Below, piece by piece: positions 53,548 through 64,000 of a stretch of DNA of 64,000 nt (position 1 is the stretch's first letter; each line of letters opens with the position of its first letter). The position numbers were made by a program, and so were the translations under genes. The DNA is from Daphnia carinata. Lineage: Eukaryota > Arthropoda > Branchiopoda > Diplostraca > Daphniidae. The notes under the pieces are model-generated. The model made no database searches and was not told where the DNA came from. It was given only the letters and a program-made list of their open reading frames with translations. The stretch spans positions 3,900,517 to 3,964,516 of the forward strand of contig NC_081339.1 in assembly GCF_022539665.2 (NCBI RefSeq). The letters run 5' to 3'.

Positions 53548-55400
53548 TTTAGTTAAGTGTTTGTATGTATTTATGTATGTATTTGTATGTATATATATGT
53601 GATGTAAAATAGTGGTGGAATTGAAGGGTGGAGGTGGGACAATAAAAATAATTTCAAATTTATATAATTTTCTCGTGTATTTCATTTTACTTTATCAAGT
53701 TAGTTTTAATAGTAAACACTTACCATGTATATAAATGAATTCAAGATGTTGACAATATTTAGTGAACAGCCCTTTTCACAGTCGAATAAAGACATTTCCT
53801 TTTTGTCTACAAAAAATCCAAAAAGATCTTCACAATGTGATAGACTTGACTACCCACTAGGGAACCTATACAAGGTTCTTCTGGAACTCCTCTTTGTTTC
53901 TTGTGTGTGGAAGAATAATTCAACAACACAACAATGGTACTGGATGCCTTTTATTACAGTAACACAGAATAATAATGATATTTATTTCTTTCCCAAAGTG
54001 ATTCTGCGGCCACTACAGCATCCTGGTAAATCACTAGGACCTAAAAGAACAGTAACAAAGCTAAAACGATTAAATTAAATAATACCATCACTTAACACTA
54101 CCTGATATACTCTGGATTTAAGACATGCAGGCTGTGATATCGATTGCAAAGGATTGTCTTCGTGTAGCACCCTTGGTCCCAAATGGGTGTATTCGACTAA
54201 CCGAGATCAAAAACGTGGTGGCTAAGCCAATCAATGCTGCTCCTTTGAATAATTTAAAATGTTTTACAGAATGCTTTTGGACACCAATAGTTGCCATAAT
54301 ACCTTTACTAACTTACTTCACCTTTAAGCACAGATTCAATTCACGAAATCCAGGTCTAAACACGATGAAATCAACGGTAAAATTTCTAGAAGGAAGACGT
54401 TCATTTCATGCTTCCATCCTCAGCCAGACGCCACGCGAAATAAAACAGCTGATAGAATAGCGTGAAAGAACAGCTGACGTGGTGGCAATGACAATGGATC
54501 GGAATTAGTCACTTCTCCACTAGATGTCTTGAAAATATGCAACATAATTTCCAGCGGACGGTGCTGCAAGTTCACCAGCCTCTAACGGCTGAAATCGAAA
54601 CTGTTTTTTGACATTTGATTCTCATTGTTTACTTTGTTGTTACGTTGAAAGCGTGTATTTGAGTTTACTTCGTCGGAATTGCTTGTTGTTTTTACCTCCA
54701 CCACTATTAGTGATGTGCAAATTTTACGTTGCTTCGTTACAAACACAAAATGTAATCTTTTGGGCATAGAACAAGGTAATATTAACGTACTTTTGGAAAA
54801 CCAGGTCTCATGTTGTATCATTCTGGATAAAGCCATTGTTACAAGCGTGGTAGCATTCATTTCTCAATGCAACAAAATATTCACAGTCTGTAACAGAAGA
54901 TTTTTTTTTATTGGAATAAACCTTCAAGAAATTCTAACAAGATGTGCTATTTGCCATCAATATTCCGCAAGAATTGGATCTCCTGTTTACTTTTTTCTGG
55001 TAAGAACCTTATCTGTTCCACTATGGCCTTAATTCTGATGGCTATCAAATTAAGGGGATGGTTTTGAAACATTTGTTTTGATTATTATGTGTATGGTAGT
55101 GCTTTGAAGTGGTATACAGCTCGTACCTGAAAACTGAACTTTACGAACTTTGAAAGGCCATGTTATGTTAATTTACTATAGTTTACGACTGAAACTATGC
55201 AGATCTTGTGTACCTTGTAAAGGAAAACATAGTTCATTTTTTAAATTTGCGAAATTTTAATTTTCGGTATAACTTCCGGTTTGAAATTGCTTAATAACTC
55301 ACTATCTGTTGGTCTGAATGAAAAAAGAACCACATTTTGGTAATTCTCGTGAAATTTGGGGTCGATTCCATGTGTCAGTAGAAAATACCCGAAAATCGTC

Positions 55401-55465
55401 AAAAATCGCAAATTTCCCTTAGTTCAGGAAAAATCGCAAATTTCCCTTAGTTCAGGAAAAATCGC
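55401..55465 (+). repeat. 28-bp tandem repeat, 2.3 copies
   Basis: Units at 55401-55428 and 55429-55456 are identical (AAAAATCGCAAATTTCCC then TTAGTTCAGG), followed by the first nine bases of a third unit. Confidence 0.85.
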
Positions 55466-55982
55466 GATTTTGGCCAAATTGGACTTTTCGCCAAAAACAG
55501 GTCAAAATAGGTTAGACACACCTTAAATTTCACGAGGATCACGAAAATCAAATTTGTTTTGTTGTGGGCCCAGTATTTCTGGAGATATAGTCTACTTCTG
55601 GTCACTTCCGGTAATTTTTTTTTCAATTTCGCAAAAACTAAAAAATGAACATTAATATGCCAAACATTTTAAGCATTATGACCATATACAAAATGGTGTA
55701 GTGGCTTCTTTCGTGCTTGTTTGTTTATTTTATTGTTGTTTGAGTTATTACTAATGACACTACTTCGTTAACAGAGAGTATTAGCATTATGTATCACGCT
55801 AATGGGAAGGTATACCTGGTAAATATAGATCATAGCATGAAGATATACCACATACTATTATTATAACCTTATCATACACGGCCATTTGATGTACAGTCAG
55901 GTTTAAAAATAAACCCGACTTTTTCTTATTTTACGTTACGCTGTAACTTATTAGCACGCTACGGGAAATTATGTAATACTAA

Positions 55983-56050
55983 TAGCTCTGAGGTAGAGCG
56001 TCTGACTACGAGCATCAAAAGTCAAGAGTTCGAATCACGTATGGATCCTC
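55983..56050 (+). repeat. tRNA-Arg-like pseudo-tRNA or SINE head
   Basis: A TAGCTCTGAGGTAGAGC D-arm/A-box, a GTCTGACTACG anticodon-arm block and a GAGTTCGAATC B-box occur at tRNA spacing. The anticodon loop is too long and the acceptor ends do not pair. It therefore resembles a decayed tRNA-Arg(ACG) or the head of a SINE rather than a working tRNA. Confidence 0.45.
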
Positions 56051-56246
56051 TGTGCCAGAGGATTGAGTTATGGTTCCCACTGTAGACAATATTTCTTTGT
56101 CCAAAAACTGAATTACTCTATTGTATTTATAGGTGACATTCCGAGACGGAAATATTAAATTGAGTTGGGACGCACAACAATATTATTACAAGTGCAAATA
56201 GGTTTCCTTCAAAAGACATGGAAAAATAGTTACCTACTTGACAAGA

Positions 56247-56318
56247 CTCATGGCTCTATGGTTGAGCATCGGCGTCGCACGCCAGAATTCAAGGGTTCAA
56301 TTCCCCAAAGAGTCAAAG
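56247..56318 (+). repeat. tRNA-like sequence (anticodon position CGC), probably pseudo-tRNA
   Basis: GACTC and GAGTC ends can pair as an acceptor stem, GGCTC/GAGC forms a D-stem, GGC/GCC closes a 7-nt anticodon loop with CGC at the anticodon position, and GGGTTCAATTCC serves as T-arm/B-box. Mismatches in the acceptor, anticodon and T stems argue against function. With the sequence at 55983 it may belong to a SINE family. Confidence 0.45.
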
Positions 56319-56700
56319 TGAAATTAAATAAATATATGTATCTCAAAATGTCAATTTAGACACACTATGTATGTATACAATTCAACATCATTAGTGCACT
56401 AAAAGTTGTAGAATCTCCATGAAGTAAGATTAAAGTGCATCGTTCCATAAATAATGAAATCGCATAACGACGAAATATTCTCCCATAAGGCGCAGCAAAA
56501 ATTGAAAATATAACGTGTATGTGCATAAAATGACATTGCGAATTAAGCAAGGAAATGTTCACACCAGTAAACAGAGAAACTTCACGAAAGTAAAAAAGAT
56601 AAGTTTCGATTTTTTTTTAAAGAATTTGTATTGACAATATTCAGCACAATTTAAACACTTGCAAATTTGAAAGGGCAAAATAGCCGATTTCAAAGTTGCT

Positions 56701-56958
56701 GTCAACCAAGGTAGGGGGAGACACTACCTCAGTTGACTCACCGGGGAGATTACCCGGTGCGTGGCTAAGAGAAGCCGGAAGAAGAGCGAAGGTCGCGGAC
56801 AAGCTTTTACGTGAGCGATTAACCGTTAATTCGGATTTTTGGGCAGCCCCACAGCCCTCCAATGATATCATCGAACCATGGGGACCCCCACGTCCCCTTT
56901 CCGGACAGCGCACTCACAACCGTTTACTGCTGATCACAGTAGGGGCATGACCCCCTAC
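56701..56958. other. GC-richer block bounded by short hairpins
   Basis: The left end (56701-56737) can fold with GTCAAC/GTTGAC and GGTAG/CTACC arms. The right end (56939-56958) is a GTAGGGG/CCCCTAC hairpin. The block is clearly GC-richer than its flanks. No long terminal inverted repeat or clear target duplication was found, so it is only a candidate non-autonomous element. Confidence 0.35.
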
Positions 56959-57494
56959 GGGCTTATTAAAAATTTAAGGGAAACGGGGCCACAGAAAAGA
57001 AGGGAGCCCAGATATGCACTTCAATTTATATAACTTTTAATACTTTGTTTTCGGGCTGCAGCAACGACTGAAGATAATGGGCAGGAAGCATTTTTCAAAA
57101 ATTCCTTCGGGCTTCCAACCGTTATTATGAAATTTGGTTCGACTGGATACCTCTTTTGATTCAGTATGATTCTTAACCTATTTAAAGAAAACGAAATATG
57201 AATCAATTTTTAAATGTTTGTCTATCAATATATATTCAATAAGGATCTGTGCAATCCTTCTTTACCTCTTGTTTTGGTGAACTACTGGTATTAATTGTAT
57301 TCGGCTAATGGTTTGACAGACAGTGCTTGCTTGGATGGTAAGTTGACGGGCAGCGAAGAAACTCATCATTAAGCGACTTCCATTTTCTAATACCTATGCA
57401 AATAACACAATAAATGGCATTTTAATTAGTTGTAATCATGGGTTTCCAGGCACAAAAAAAAAAAGACAGACTTATTGGCTGAGACGGTTCAAAA

Positions 57495-58803
57495 CGTTCC
57501 AACTTCTTTCAGGACCCCTGCATCAGAATGACAGACTGAAGATGAGTTCGGAATTCGCGAATTGAGATAGCGAATTTCGGTAATATACTTGATCTCTTTC
57601 ATGCTAGGCATGTAATCTAAATTTGCTGTACAATGTACAACAAAAAACAAAGCAGTAAAATAATTCTGTATAAAAAATTTATAAAATTGCATTTTGTTAC
57701 ACCTATTTGGCTTTGTTAAGTGATAGTAACTTACAACATAGTCCTGTGAAGTTGGTCACCGGGCATGACAAGCAATACATCTTCGATATAAACTGAAGCA
57801 GTCTGATTCAAGAATGCTTCCGTTGTCCAAACACACTGCATAGTGACTGATGAAACAGCAGAAAATCAGGATGTAGATTAACTGATTTTCCAGAAATAAG
57901 TACTTTTGACGTTCGAAATTCTGATCAACTGTTTTTGCAGTTCGCATTTTTCAAAATTTTGAGCACATACTTAAGGCCCCCACAGCACAGAATTTTTTCC
58001 AGTTTTGCAAAGATACCATCACATCATCTATGAGGAATAGGACATGTTAAAAGTTTTCTTTCTTTAAAAATCTATTTATTTCATAACATACCGTGATAAG
58101 CTCTTCTTTTGTAACGGGCAGCCCTCTCTAAGTACTTGCATAAGTAATACTTCAATACTAGGAACAGCTGAAACAAGTGGTTGTGATAAAAAAAAGTATC
58201 AGCACCACTGGCAAGAATGTAAACATGAAGACTTGTTAGGGAAAATATCTACAATTGGTACAAATGATAGATGGGGTGAAACCACAATATGACGAAATAT
58301 CCTGACGACGCAAAGTACGTTACAGCGCTAGCGCGATGCAGCAGAAAAATTCGGTGAGTGTATGTAGAGAATTACCTAGAAATCTGACCGGGAGGTGGCG
58401 AGAGCAGTGAAACAGAAAAAAAGACTGATATTTTTTTTGATTTTGGGTAAAACGGATTGCCATACCCATACCTTCTATTTAAAGTTAAGACACCTTGCCC
58501 AATTTACAACAGGTTTAATTCTTACTTGTAAGTTGTTATTGCAGAAAAATGTAGCGACGAAATCCGCCGTCTTTTTGTTGTCGACAAAAACGATAGTCTT
58601 GGCATCACCGAGATCTTGTAAAACTTCGATCAGCTTAGCTCTCTTATCTCTTTTCGAGCACTGAAAAACAGCTGTTCAACATCCGGATTGGTGCCACCGA
58701 CAATGCCTGTTGTGACGAATATGTAGTCTTCCATGTACGCCGCAGCCAGCGCTTGTACTTCATCTAGGAATGTAGCCGAACACATACAAACACGACGGAT
58801 TCC
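57495..58803 (-). pseudogene. Vasa-type DEAD-box RNA helicase pseudogene (C-terminal half)
   Basis: On the minus strand 58803-58526 reads as helicase motif III CSATFLDEVQ, then DYIFVTTGIVGGTNPDVEQLF and KTIVFVDNKKTADF. The TTG-VGG-N-DVEQ block is characteristic of Vasa/DDX4 rather than DDX3. A single T is missing in a T run at about 58663-58668, so the second half (CSKRDKRAKLIEVL onward) is out of frame. Farther on, about 58175-58095 resembles the IHGDRxQxxRE motif region in decayed form. About 57640-57500 resembles the motif VI region (MPSIEEYVYRIGRTGR-like, broken by indels). Helicase motifs I and II were not found upstream. The parent Vasa gene is not in this window. Sequence up to about 59560 may contain more eroded exons. 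Confidence 0.65.
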
Positions 58804-61800
58804 CTACAGAGAAACAAATAGTATTACATCAGTTCGTTAATTTGACGTTCGTCTTCCGACTTTGTGCAGCACCATTGACTCATCTTATCAATATTATTTC
58901 CAAAATGTATTTATTCCCGCTTAAAATGGTAAAAAAAAAACCGTAACGTCGAATCCTCTGAATAATGCATAAAGGAAAGCAAGATTGAGGTTAAGTTTGA
59001 TGGTGATGAGACTTATTAACTACTTACTAGTCACGGTCTTAATTGCTTGCTTTAATCTTTTACAGTTTTGATAAAATGATGGACCGTCAACATTATACTG
59101 AAATTCTCATCACAAGAAAACAATTTCGCATAATTGATGGCTGTGGAAGACTCCTCCCTAACTGGAACATTTAAAACTTCTGAAAAGAAATCTGATTAAA
59201 TTTTAAAGAATATTAGTGTAGGAATGTCTTTTTTATGTTATTGTAATTTAAGTTTGTCTTACCAGATGAAACAGGCAAAATCGTCATAGCTAGTGGTTCT
59301 GATTTGCCAACATTTCGCGATTCGGTTAACTTAAAGAGCATTAGATTAGCAGCCTGGATCATGGCGAAACTGTAGAAGATACAGGAAATAAAATGGTAAC
59401 TCTGAAAACTTTTAAGTACCGTAAACTAGCATTTCTTCCTACGCTAGATGTCATCTGCTCCCACACAAACATACGAAAGTCGTTGTTTCGCAGCAGTTCA
59501 TCCTCAGAAGATAAACCCAAACTTTTGGGGATTAAACTTGTGCTTTTGGCTTCGCAACTTCGTCCCACATGAAATAACTATCCAGAGCTTACGCAAGATT
59601 AGTTGAATTATTAAATTAGAGAATCTGGTACAACTAAGTCAAATGAACTTTGAAACCATGCGATGGACGCCCGCTCGCCAGTAGGTACCTACCACATGGG
59701 CACACGTTTCTTTTTACAAGCGGCAATTTGAGTTTTCATGTCCACACTGTCATGTTCATCCAAAAACTTTAGTCACACAATATAACACTAACTTCAAGGT
59801 GTCAGAGCGATCCTGAAAAAGGAAAAAAAAAGAATGAGAAAGACTTTAGTTTCAATGCCACTCAACGATGGCCCTTCATCTTGAATTATCTTTACCTCTC
59901 AGCTAAGGAGGCATGATTCAATCGTATGCCTCTCGACGTGAACGTGGGCTATCTCCAGATTTCTGGGTAGACATATTCGAATCCATATATATGTGCACCA
60001 ATACAACACGGCAAAGAGGGACAATTGAAGAGAGTGATGTAAAAATCTGTAATACAAAAAAGGCATAAGAAAAGAAAATTGTACCATACCATCGCTAGTG
60101 GGGAAGACAAATTGAATAGACGCATCATCTCCAAAAAAAATAAAATAAAATCTACGTTTCTCTTTCCCTGAAACGATATGCATGCATAAAAAGGTGCACT
60201 TGATCGGTGCTATACTTTGCAGTGCGCATTATTTTCGTAGGCGATTGCGTTTGATCGTTGCAAACAAGTACGTCGATGCGGTCCATCATGACGACGCATC
60301 GATGAACAAATTTAACGAAGGTGATGTTACGAAAGACACAATAAAAAGAAAAAGGTCCATAAAGATTGACGTTATCAATTGCCGTGATAAAGGATGATTG
60401 GCGTGCACATCAAATGCGCTCATCCGATAGATTGAGGCTGTAGAAAAGAATTCGCTTTTGTTACGCGTGATGGAAAGACAACTTTAAGAGACGTTGATTC
60501 GATCGCACAGAATAGAAGAAAAGCAATCGAGAAAAGTGTTCACTTTCTACACGCACACGGATGACATCTTACATATAAATGCAACAGAATGCGACACAAT
60601 AACAGTTGGCCTGTTAATCCATCAAAACCCTATAACAGCTGGCAGTCCATCTCTTGCCCCCCGAAGATATGGGGCACAGTATGTGTGCTTTAATACATAA
60701 AAAAAGGGGGGGGGGGGGGTAGGGGAAGAACTGCGTGAAAGAAGAAAAGTTTTTGTTCGCGACGATCAGCGAATACGAGACAAAAGTTGACGATGCCGGT
60801 CACGTCACAAGTCAACTGCCAGCGGGAACACAAACTTTTCAAGAGGTTTTTCTTGTTATGTTTTGTTTCTTTTTCTTGTTTAGTTAAAAAAAAAAAATGG
60901 AAGAAGATCCTATCGATATGTCGATACATTTTAAAAGAGGAAGCGGGAAAAAAATAAGGTTGAAACGCGAAAAGATAAAAGGAATAAATTCAACATGTTA
61001 GGCAATTGGGTTACGACTCGACCGGAAACAACGCGCTCCATCCGACGCTCACCCGATGATAAACTTGTTCATTTCATTCACGTCGCCTCAAAATGTGCAA
61101 CTGCCATCGCTTTTATTTTTTTGAAAACAAAAACAAAAACACGCACACAACGAAAAACCTAAAACAAATAGACATAACCTAAATAAGAAAGACAAGCTAA
61201 CCTCAACTAGCGCAGAAAAAAACCGGTTGCAGGTTAAGCTTCTTCTTTATTCCGTTCGTCGTCTATTATAGAAATCGATTTCTACACACGCATTATACTC
61301 TTAAGCAAAGAACTTAAGTTTTCAAAAAGACTGGACACCGATAACGCTCCCGGAGCCCTACTTTTTTTTCCCCTTCTTCACTACTCAAGTCAATAATAAA
61401 TGACTGAAAAGGTCGTCAACAAACCAAACATGCTAAAACCATTTTAAGCCGTTTCGACAATGTGTGTACCGCGGGAATTCCCTTTACCTTCAATATAAAT
61501 AATTCTGCATAAAGCCCCGCCCTTTTTAAATGGGGGGGATCTTTTACCCTTTATTTTAAACAAGGGAAAGGTTTCAGTTTTTTAACTATTATCTGCGTGA
61601 CTCTTCTTTCTTAATTCAATCTGTTTTTTCGTGCTACCTGAAAGTGTTTGTGGCGTGTTGGGGAACAGAAGTTTTTTCTCTTTCTACAGGGTACTACTGT
61701 CGACGAACTCGTGTTTTACTTTCTTTTTAGATATATATTTAGAAATGATAAAATGCTTCATCACGTTTTTTTTCACTGGGAAAAAAAAAAGTTTCTTTCT

Positions 61801-62839
61801 TTGAACATTTCTCCTCCTCCTTTGCGACCAAGAAGGATCGTGCGGGAGTCGGGCAAATAATACATATTAAAAAAAGAAAGAAAAACAAGACACAGAAAAA
61901 AGTTGATGATAACCACCATCTCATCACCTTTTGCTTTTTATCGCCGCGTGTTTTTGTTGAGAAACAAAAAAAAAAAAACGGACGCACCCAAACTCTGTTT
62001 TCCCTACTTTTGTTTCTAATGTCACACATCACACGCTATACACGAATGAGAGCCGCATCACGAACAGTCCATTGATCTTGAAATGTTACCATCCTAACTC
62101 GACACCGTACGTAAGCATCAAAGTTTCGAGCATTAGAATAATGGATTCCCTCAACCTACACAGTTTGTTATCAAGCGGCCTCGTATAATCGAATTCAATT
62201 TCGAAACGAAAAAAAAAAAAATAAATAAATAGTTCCGCGAAAAGGATTTTCAAATCGTACGTAATTGTAGGGTATCAAATTGGCGCTTACCTTTTTTTCC
62301 TTTCGCGATGAATGGCCCGAGGTAGCAGACGCTAGGTGTTGATGCTTCCCGGCACCTGTCAACCAATCGATACAGAAAATAGATGTAGTATAGTGTGGAT
62401 ATATGGAAAGCAAATACTTGACACATACACACAGCAAGGAATAGCAAGAATTTGATAAGATAGGCACCGTCAAAGTGAGTGAGTGAGTGTATGTATTGTA
62501 GATATGTACAAACAGAATGAGAAGAAGGAAAGTGCACACAGTTAGACAAATAAAAGATTCTTTTTTTCTTTTGCAGGAGAAGAGGAAATAGAAGGAGATG
62601 ACGTCGTCGTATTATTGCAAATTATCGATTCCCAATGAATGAAGGAAAAAAAATAAAAGGAAAACGTACATACCAGGTACCAGCCAACAAAAGACAATTT
62701 CAGCGCAATTAAATTGACTTGTAATTGATCATAGTCTTTCCCCTTTTTTCTGAGTTCAACGAAAGAAGATGATGGTACTCTAGATTTGGGAACAACTCCC
62801 TCTCCGCCCTAACAGTTTCACTCCTGTAAATAAATAAGA
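58804..62839. other. Spacer between the Vasa pseudogene and the carbonic anhydrase-related gene
   Basis: AT-rich, with many A/T runs and a G tract at about 60707-60719. A possible 3' exon of the right-hand gene lies near 62290-62356 on the minus strand. Spliceable open fragments at about 59100-59380 (minus) have no recognisable domain. Nothing else is supported. Confidence 0.45.
62290..62356 (-). other. Candidate alternative or 3' UTR exon of the CARP gene
   Basis: A TTGACAG acceptor near 62357 and an AAAAAAG/GTAAGCG donor near 62289 flank a segment with one open frame (GAGKHQHLASATSGH). It lies on the same strand downstream of the CARP stop codon, so it could be a spliced 3' UTR or an alternative C-terminus. 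This rests on splice signals only. Confidence 0.25.
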
Positions 62840-64000
62840 TCACGTTGTGGCGATGTTCCACGAATTGGCCTTGTAGGACAAGTCGGATTTCATCGTAACA
62901 CAGCCCCGTTCCTGGCAACAACACAACAAATCAATTTCAAAATGTTTCCAACCAACGCGATAAACATCTAAAATGGGAAAATTTCGAATAGACTATCGCT
63001 ACTTTAAAGTAGACACGCTGCACATAAAAGAAAAAAAATATATATATATACATATATAAATAGAGACGTACCATTGCATTGGTGAAATCGATGTTGGTTC
63101 TGACTGTACGGTGATGGAGCGGCTGGAGCGCCCGAACGTTGTTGCCCAGTGCGCCTTTGGGCGTTTCGCTGTCCCCTTGTACCAAACGACGAAGGGCGTA
63201 CAACTGTTATTTATTTTCCCCAGTTGAAAATTACGATTCGTTCCACGGAAGAAAAAAAAAAACGGCGTTACCCCGCGGAAAAAGAAAGTAAAGGAGGAAA
63301 AAGTTTTTTAATATGACAGATGAATGGCTGCAATGCGCCTTTTTTGGGGCTGACACATATTCAACCTGGTTAGTTGAATACGTGAATAAAACATATAATA
63401 GATGGATAGGGGCGTAGGCGTAAAATCCTATATCCGTTCCATTGCATCGGCAGGGAAAACCTGCTTTCCTTACCTCTTGGCGGGTGATGTAAATAGGTTT
63501 GTTGAAAATGATCCAAGACGTTGTCTCCCAACAGCCCGGATGCGTGGTAGAACCCTCGTACGTCATGTAATGTTCCGTCTCGGGTAGGAGGGCATGAAGA
63601 GAGACATGCCGCAATTCCGCCGATTGCCCTAATTATGTAAAACAACATCAAAATTTACGTGATTCATCGTTCTAAAATTCAGACAAAAAAAAAAATAAAC
63701 CTCGATAGATGACTTGGCCGAAAAGAGAAGATAACGAACGCAATTCTGAATTCGGAGTATCGCCAATCTGAACAATAAATAAATTAAGGATAACGCAGAC
63801 AACAGTTAAAAAAAAAAATGGATAGAATACCTGGACCATGACTGCGATAGCGACAAGTCCTTGTGATTTATGACGGGCCTCTGACGCGTTCGCGTATAAT
63901 TCCGCATTGTAGCCGTAAAATTGAATCTATTAAAACACACAACAATATTAAGCCATTCATTAACAATTAAAACACGTTCAGTTTTGCCAACAATTTCCAC
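62840..64000 (-). CDS. Carbonic anhydrase-related protein (CA10/CA11-like), 3' half; 5' exons off window
   Basis: Alpha-carbonic-anhydrase fold proteins of the CARP X/XI type are secreted or surface proteins, expressed mainly in nervous tissue, that have lost catalysis. Exons in the window: 63926-63831 (IQFYGYNAELYANASEA), 63767-63701, 63628-63474, 63203-63072 and 62911-62840, 173 codons plus stop, all in phase. The block MTYEGSTTHPGCWETTSWII followed by NKPIYITRQE matches the substrate-pocket segment of the fold; the catalytic TTPPC is THPGC here. QPLHHRTVRTNIDF is diagnostic for CARP X/XI. The last exon ends in SYKANSWN, like the LQYRVNEW end of human CA10. The three zinc-binding histidine positions lie in exons outside the window, so loss of zinc binding cannot be confirmed. 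The stop codon is at 62840-62842. Confidence 0.85.

Larger units (their letters stand above)
53548..57489. other. Repeat-rich spacer, about 3.9 kb
   Basis: It holds a GTAT/TATG-rich microsatellite (about 53562-53600), two and a bit copies of a 28-bp tandem repeat (55401-55465), two tRNA-like sequences (about 55985 and 56247) and a GC-richer hairpin-bounded block (56701-56958). Open frames of 110-117 codons at 53725-54460 and 54679-55032 have no recognisable domain. Confidence 0.5.

Noticed and set aside
54118-54297. 59-codon minus-strand frame from ATG with one hydrophobic segment (GAALIGLATTFLISV)
   Set aside because: It could be a small membrane protein, but I recognise no family and see no splice, promoter or conservation evidence.
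53725-55032. Plus-strand open frames of 111-117 codons
   Set aside because: No domain, no codon-use or splice support, and located in a repeat-rich spacer.
59100-59570. Minus-strand open fragments with plausible splice sites upstream of the Vasa pseudogene
   Set aside because: They might be eroded N-terminal exons, but no DEAD-box motif could be matched.

Overview
This is eukaryotic nuclear DNA. Genes are split by short GT-AG introns (mostly 60-100 nt). They are packed close together, often tail to tail, and AT-rich spacers hold SINE-like and MITE-like repeats. The gene set (a tandem CYP4 array, a Uronyl 2-sulfotransferase/Pipe-type enzyme, a CA10/11-type carbonic anhydrase-related protein, RECQ5, ACSF2 paralogues) fits an arthropod. 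The very small introns and the CYP4 array make a cladoceran crustacean such as Daphnia the best guess, but that is inference. Exon boundaries were placed by eye from splice sites, reading-frame phase and paralogue alignment, so expect errors of a few bases in places.

Region 1 (1-24.8 kb) is a cytochrome P450 family 4 cluster. From left to right it holds: the first exon of a minus-strand CYP4 running off the left edge; an apparently intact plus-strand CYP4 (2703-5135, one doubtful splice site); a decayed fragment of CYP4 exons 6-10 (about 6240-6985); a plus-strand CYP4 disabled by a frameshift (7390-9843); two intact plus-strand CYP4 genes (11657-13950 and 18048-20307); and one intact minus-strand CYP4 (22343-24797). 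Dispersed and tandem repeats lie between them, including a duplicated segment of about 0.5 kb and tRNA-like elements.

Region 2 (24.8-31.4 kb) is a gene-poor spacer with one GC-richer patch. Region 3 (31.4-49.8 kb) is a dense block of unrelated housekeeping-type genes. It holds a NT5DC2/3-type HAD nucleotidase (+), a uronyl 2-O-sulfotransferase (-), a RECQ5 DNA helicase (+), a DHHC palmitoyltransferase (-), and two tandem ACSF2-like mitochondrial acyl-CoA synthetases (-) with the same 13-exon layout.

Region 4 (49.8-62.8 kb) is repeat-rich. It contains a 15-bp minisatellite, a piggyBac-type MITE with TTAA target duplications and nested hairpins, tRNA-like sequences and a decayed Vasa-type DEAD-box helicase pseudogene. 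The window ends inside a minus-strand carbonic anhydrase-related protein gene whose 5' exons lie to the right.

No CRISPR array, operon or clearly novel multi-gene system is visible. The most informative signals are the birth, decay and intron turnover within the CYP4 array, a palmitoyltransferase cassette exon that repeats the opening motif of the next exon, the TTAA-flanked MITE, and the Vasa pseudogene.
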